DNA from: Bacteroidota bacterium
GTDB taxonomy: Bacteria > Bacteroidota > JABWAT01
Length of the DNA stretch: 64,000 nt
Assembly: GCA_023151185.1 (NCBI GenBank)
Contig: JAKLJL010000009.1
Location: 1 to 64,000, forward strand
Direction: 5' to 3'
In this document: positions 60,639 to 64,000 of the stretch, one piece after another
How the letters are laid out: the number at the start of each line of letters is the position of its first letter
Position numbering within the stretch: position 1 is the first letter of the stretch
The notes under the pieces: model-generated
What the model saw: only the letters and a program-made list of their open reading frames with translations
What the model was told of the DNA's origin: nothing
Database searches by the model: none
Position numbers and translations under genes: made by a program

Positions 60639-60715
60639 GAGACAATCTGAAAGTTAAACAGGCAAGATATCATTTTACAGTAAAAAAATCCGGTTTGACG
60701 CAGGGTGGAGTCCGG

Positions 60716-60747
60716 TTGCAGTAGGCCGGTTCGTTTTCCGATCTTTG
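60716..60747 (+). promoter_or_regulatory. Putative promoter of the SpoU methyltransferase
   Basis: TTG (60716-60718), a 21-base spacer and GATCTTTG (60740-60747), one base from TAnnTTTG. The ATG lies only 5 bases further on, which would make the mRNA nearly leaderless if transcription starts there. Confidence 0.35.
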
Positions 60748-60752
60748 CAGAT

Positions 60753-61361
60753 ATGATTAAAAAACTCCCGCACCACGAAATACCCCGGTACACGGTCGAT
60801 CAGGTTTCTTCCCTCCGACGCCATCCGGTTACGGTCATTGCCCATAACATCCGGTCGCTGTATAATGTGGGATCCATTTTCAGAACCTGCGATGCGGCTG
60901 CTGCTGAACGGCTGATTCTCTGCGGATATACCGGCTATCCGCCCCGGAAGGAAATTCAGAAAACTGCACTTGGGAGTACAGAATCAGTTCCCTGGGAGTA
61001 TGCTCCGGATATCCGGCAGGTCCTGACCAATCTGAAAAACGAGGGGTATAAACTTGCTGCCCTTGAAATTGCCCGTCCCTCCCGGCATTACACCGATCTG
61101 ACCCGGGAAGACTTTCCCCTTGCCCTTCTCATCGGAAATGAAATCACCGGAGTGGATGATGATCTGATGCCGTTTTGTGATTTTGCCCTTGAAATCCCCC
61201 AGTTCGGGATTAAGCAGTCGCTGAATGTGGCAGTCGCCTTCGGAATCGGTGTTTTTGGGGCGGTTGAAAAGTACCGGCAGATCATGCCTGCAGATTCTTT
61301 GATGCCGGCACCCACCGAGCCTCCGCCTGCTGCCCTGAATGCCGAACCGGAAATGGATTGA
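60753..61361 (+). CDS. SpoU/TrmH-family RNA methyltransferase
   Basis: A 202-residue SPOUT methyltransferase that 2'-O-methylates ribose in tRNA or rRNA. VTVIAHNIRSLYNVGSIFRT carries motif 1 with the conserved NxGSIxR, ALLIGNEITGVDDDLMPFCD motif 2 and EIPQFGIKQSLNVAVAFGIG motif 3 of the knotted SAM site. The core is followed by an acidic, proline-rich tail (MPAPTEPPPAALNAEPEMD). ATG 60753 is preferred to an earlier start at 60705, because the alignable sequence begins there. Target base not determined. Confidence 0.92.
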   Translation: MIKKLPHHEIPRYTVDQVSSLRRHPVTVIAHNIRSLYNVGSIFRTCDAAAAERLILCGYTGYPPRKEIQKTALGSTESVPWEYAPDIRQVLTNLKNEGYKLAALEIARPSRHYTDLTREDFPLALLIGNEITGVDDDLMPFCDFALEIPQFGIKQSLNVAVAFGIGVFGAVEKYRQIMPADSLMPAPTEPPPAALNAEPEMD

Positions 61362-61557
61362 TAACTCTTTACTTTTTAAAGAGATAGTTTGGTTCAACCG
61401 GTAAAATCCCCGGTCAGAATTGTTAAATTATTGTGTCCAGCAGCCTGATGGCATGGTTTCGTGACATTTTTCGATTATTTTTACAACTTTTTCGTAACGG
61501 GGGAATCCGGAGCCGTTAACAGTCCGGAAAAATTGAGTTTTAACTCAGGAGAAATAC
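61362..61557 (+). other. Intergenic region ahead of the Calx-beta gene
   Basis: A 196-base gap with a short inverted repeat CTCTTT/AAAGAG (61365-61383), a possible weak terminator for the methyltransferase gene, without a U-tract. No TAnnTTTG promoter with a well-placed partner is seen, so the promoter of the large surface-protein gene is not identified. An AGGAG-like site (CAGGAG, 61544-61549) stands 8 bases before its ATG. Confidence 0.5.
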
Positions 61558-64000
61558 ATGAAAAAAGGGTTACTGATAATCGCAGGTTTAATCGGCTTTT
61601 CCTTTGGGGTGCAGGCCCAAATTTTAACATTTGATTTTGCAGGCCTTGCTGGTAATGAAGCAACAGCTAATTCGAACTCAAATAATGCAAATTTAACTAC
61701 ATCAGCAATTTCCAGAGGAGCTGGTCTGACAGCTGCGACCAATGCTGATAGATTTAACGCCACCGGTTGGTCATTGACCTCAATTGCAAATGCAGTTTCA
61801 GGAAATGACTATATGGAGTTCACCATAACACCAAACTCCGGTTATCAATTTAACGTTAGTTCTATTGTCATTAACCTTCAAAGATCGGGAACAGGACCAA
61901 GTGCTGTTGCATTGAAAAGCTCCCTCGATGGTTACACGGCAAATCTTGATGCTGAAAAAGCAATTGTTGATAATACAACGACACAAACATTTACATTTAC
62001 ATTCACTCAGCCGAACTCATCCTCACCTGTAACCTACCGTTTTTACATGTACGCAGAGGCTGGTACGGGTAGTGGTGGAATAGGTGATGGAACCGGGAAT
62101 GATCTTGTAGTCAATGGATCTGTTTCCGCCTCCACCCCCTCAGTCAATCTCTCTGCTGATCTGAATGCTGGAACAGAAGCCGGAGCAACGGTTGTTACCC
62201 TGACGGCGACTGCTTCCTCTGCCGTTTCCGGCGCACAAACTGTTGACGTTGCCGTTTCAGGAACTGGAATAACAGCCGGTGATTATTCCCTCGGGGCTTC
62301 TTCAATTACAATTGCAGACGGTCAAACAACCGGGACCACCACTTTCACAGTAGTTGATGATGCCGCCATTGAAGGGTCTGAAACCGCAACGGTCACCATT
62401 TCAAATCCGTCTTCCGGACTGGTTCTGGGATCAACTTTGTCTCAAAACATTGCCATCACCGACAATGATGCCAACAATGTAAATCTGTCGGCAGATGTAA
62501 ATTCTGGTACAGAAGCAGGAACCACTGTAGTTACCCTTACCGCAACCGCATCGGCAGCCGTTACCGGCGATCAAACCGTTGATGTGGCCGTGACAGGAAC
62601 CGGAATTACTGCCGGTGATTACACTCTTGGCGCAACTACTATTACCATTTTAAACGGAGCAACGACCGGAACGGTAACTTTTACAATTGTGGATGATGCT
62701 GCAATTGAAGGTGCAGAAACTGCAACAATCACCATTTCCAATCCTTCATCCGGAATTGCCCTGGGTTCTACTTTATCACAGAATGTGGCCATTACGGATA
62801 ACGATTTTGCAACCTCGGTTCAATTTTCCTCTGCTTCTGCAACAGTCGCTGAAGGAGTTGGAACCACAACTCTTACCTTATCCATTGCAAATCCAAGTGC
62901 ATCAACGGCAACAACTGTTGATGTTGCCCTGACCGGCGGTACCGGATCGGCTGCTGATATCAATTCCTACACAACCCAAACTGTGACCTTCCCGGCAAAT
63001 ACCAGCGGAGATCAGACCGTTACTCTGACTGTCACGGATGATGCCCTGGTTGAAGGCTCCCAAACCCTCATTTTTACCCTTCAGAATGTATCCGGCGGGA
63101 ATTCAGCAGCTTTGGGGAGCCAGACCACGCATACCCTGACCGTTACCGACAATGATTTCAATTCGGTTTACCTGAATACAGCCAATGTTGCGGCAACCGA
63201 AAATTTTGATGGAATGGGAACAGCCGGGACTACCTTCCTGCAGGGATGGACTTCGACTGATGCAGGAATGGTAGTTAGTGATGGATCCTCTAATACGGGC
63301 TCTATTTATAATGTTGGAACAGCATCCGCCTCGGATCGTGCATTTGGTTCCCTGGCCGGAACCGTTGTACCTGTTTTTGGAGCATCTCTATTAAACAATA
63401 CCGGATCCACTGTTACAACTTTGGAATTTTCAGGTGTAATGGAACAATGGCGAGCAGGAGATAACGCAGTTGTCGAAACCCTTCCTTTTGAATATAGCAC
63501 AAACGCCACTTCTCTGACGACTGGGACCTGGACTGCTTTCACCTCGATGGACCTTGTTGAAAAACTGACGGGGACAACAACTGCTGCAGCAGTTGATGGA
63601 AACAATGCCGCCAACAGAACGGCAATTTCCGGAACCCTGACCGGACTTTCTGTTGCAAACGGCTCTGAGATCTGGATCAGATGGACGGATACCAACAATA
63701 CGGGTGCTGATGGGCTTTATGCCATAGATGATTTCTCGGTTACTCCGAATCCAAAACCGAAGGTTACGCTTTCAGCTACAGCAAATTCCGGAACCGAAGC
63801 GTCCGGTACTGTTGTGACACTGACTGCAACTGCTTCTTTTGCAGTTACCGGTTCACAAACGGTTGATGTTGCTGTTTCCGGGACCGGGATCACCGGAACA
63901 GACTATTCACTGAGTTCATCTTCAATCACAATTGCGGATGGTGCGACGACCGGAACTGCCACTTTTACCATTTTGGATGACAGTGATGTTGAAGGGGCTG
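61558..64000 (+). CDS. Secreted Calx-beta repeat surface protein (3' end outside the window)
   Basis: The frame is open from ATG 61558 to the window edge, 814 residues so far. A signal peptide (about 1-20, ending VQAQ) is followed by a domain of about 170 residues (ILTFDFAGLAGNEATANSNS) seen in Bacteroidota secreted proteins. Then come Calx-beta repeats at about 195-307, 308-419, 422-537 and from 735 on, each ending in TDND; these beta-sandwich units usually bind calcium. Between repeats three and four lies a ~195-residue jelly-roll-like domain (ENFDGMGTAGTTF ... GLYAIDDFSVTP). It should end in a sorting or anchoring domain, possibly type 9 secretion (inference; the C-terminus is not in the window). 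It is probably a cell-surface adhesin or part of the extracellular matrix. Confidence 0.88.
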   Translation, partial: MKKGLLIIAGLIGFSFGVQAQILTFDFAGLAGNEATANSNSNNANLTTSAISRGAGLTAATNADRFNATGWSLTSIANAVSGNDYMEFTITPNSGYQFNVSSIVINLQRSGTGPSAVALKSSLDGYTANLDAEKAIVDNTTTQTFTFTFTQPNSSSPVTYRFYMYAEAGTGSGGIGDGTGNDLVVNGSVSASTPSVNLSADLNAGTEAGATVVTLTATASSAVSGAQTVDVAVSGTGITAGDYSLGASSITIADGQTTGTTTFTVVDDAAIEGSETATVTISNPSSGLVLGSTLSQNIAITDNDANNVNLSADVNSGTEAGTTVVTLTATASAAVTGDQTVDVAVTGTGITAGDYTLGATTITILNGATTGTVTFTIVDDAAIEGAETATITISNPSSGIALGSTLSQNVAITDNDFATSVQFSSASATVAEGVGTTTLTLSIANPSASTATTVDVALTGGTGSAADINSYTTQTVTFPANTSGDQTVTLTVTDDALVEGSQTLIFTLQNVSGGNSAALGSQTTHTLTVTDNDFNSVYLNTANVAATENFDGMGTAGTTFLQGWTSTDAGMVVSDGSSNTGSIYNVGTASASDRAFGSLAGTVVPVFGASLLNNTGSTVTTLEFSGVMEQWRAGDNAVVETLPFEYSTNATSLTTGTWTAFTSMDLVEKLTGTTTAAAVDGNNAANRTAISGTLTGLSVANGSEIWIRWTDTNNTGADGLYAIDDFSVTPNPKPKVTLSATANSGTEASGTVVTLTATASFAVTGSQTVDVAVSGTGITGTDYSLSSSSITIADGATTGTATFTILDDSDVEGA

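Overview
The window is a chromosomal segment of a bacterium from the Bacteroidota/Chlorobiota/Ignavibacteriota side of the FCB group. Four things point there. The rRNA operon and several genes carry the TAnnTTTG type of -7 promoter element, paired with an upstream TTG or CTG about 20-21 bp away. There is a 29-residue, very basic AURKAIP1/COX24-type ribosomal protein (bS22/mS38-like). The family set includes DUF4286, DUF4292, DUF4350, the MtaB methylthiotransferase, a Bacteroidota-type AMP nucleosidase and a TPR lipoprotein/DUF4292/EnvC trio. Cell-wall and outer-membrane genes indicate a diderm. Many starts have a clear AGGAG-type ribosome binding site, which is unusual for core Bacteroidia and favours a deeper lineage such as Ignavibacteriota; that placement is inference, because only about 40 bases of 16S rRNA are present.

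Layout. 1-310: 5' end of a 16S rRNA gene on the minus strand, with leader and two tandem promoters. 447-5729: tadA, Dabb and SPFH genes; a divergent IMPase/DUF971 pair; then sppA, an HU-family gene, a zinc-ribbon/TPR gene and the small ribosomal protein. 6088-14665: a plus-strand run of eight genes (YtxH-like, degenerate SDR-like, exported barrel-like protein, ddl, EF-G paralogue, HIT protein, six-SLBB export protein, unknown protein). 14662-16458: TPR-Fis regulator and AMP nucleosidase. 16550-30600: mostly metabolic and housekeeping genes (beta-CASP nuclease, FAD-linked oxidase, gpmA, class V aminotransferase, maeB, moeA, Nudix, DUF255/thioredoxin, ArsC/Spx-like, DUF4286, a flavin reductase domain). 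30639-34335: cell-envelope operon of TPR lipoprotein, DUF4292 lipoprotein and EnvC/M23 hydrolase, followed by a heptanucleotide tandem repeat.

34489-39060 holds mtaB and a LEA14-like lipoprotein/cmk/rpsA operon with its own promoter and terminator. 39287-44732 is a tight minus-strand series (TPR protein, folP, glycosyltransferase 2, pcm, dedA, PfkB kinase). 44827-47996 carries a quinone-oxidoreductase-like gene and the cysteine pair cysE-cysK. 48184-54992 is the MoxR/DUF58 membrane cluster (SpoIIM-like, membrane protein, DUF4129, DUF4350, MoxR, DUF58, RDD), one transcription unit with overlapping or abutting genes. 55084-56721 is a sulfide:quinone oxidoreductase gene with a 53-residue unannotated microprotein behind it. 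Then come an OPT transporter, a UreH_2-type membrane protein, a PAP2 phosphatase and a SpoU methyltransferase. From 61558 to the window end runs a large secreted Calx-beta repeat protein that is cut by the window edge.

No tRNA, CRISPR array, transposase, integrase or prophage gene was seen. The region looks like stable core chromosome rather than an accessory island. The least-explained items are the SQR-linked microprotein, the degenerate SDR-like protein, the TPR-Fis regulator, the 331-residue protein behind the SLBB gene, the His-rich tail of the DUF971 protein, and several inverted or direct repeats at predicted transcription starts.
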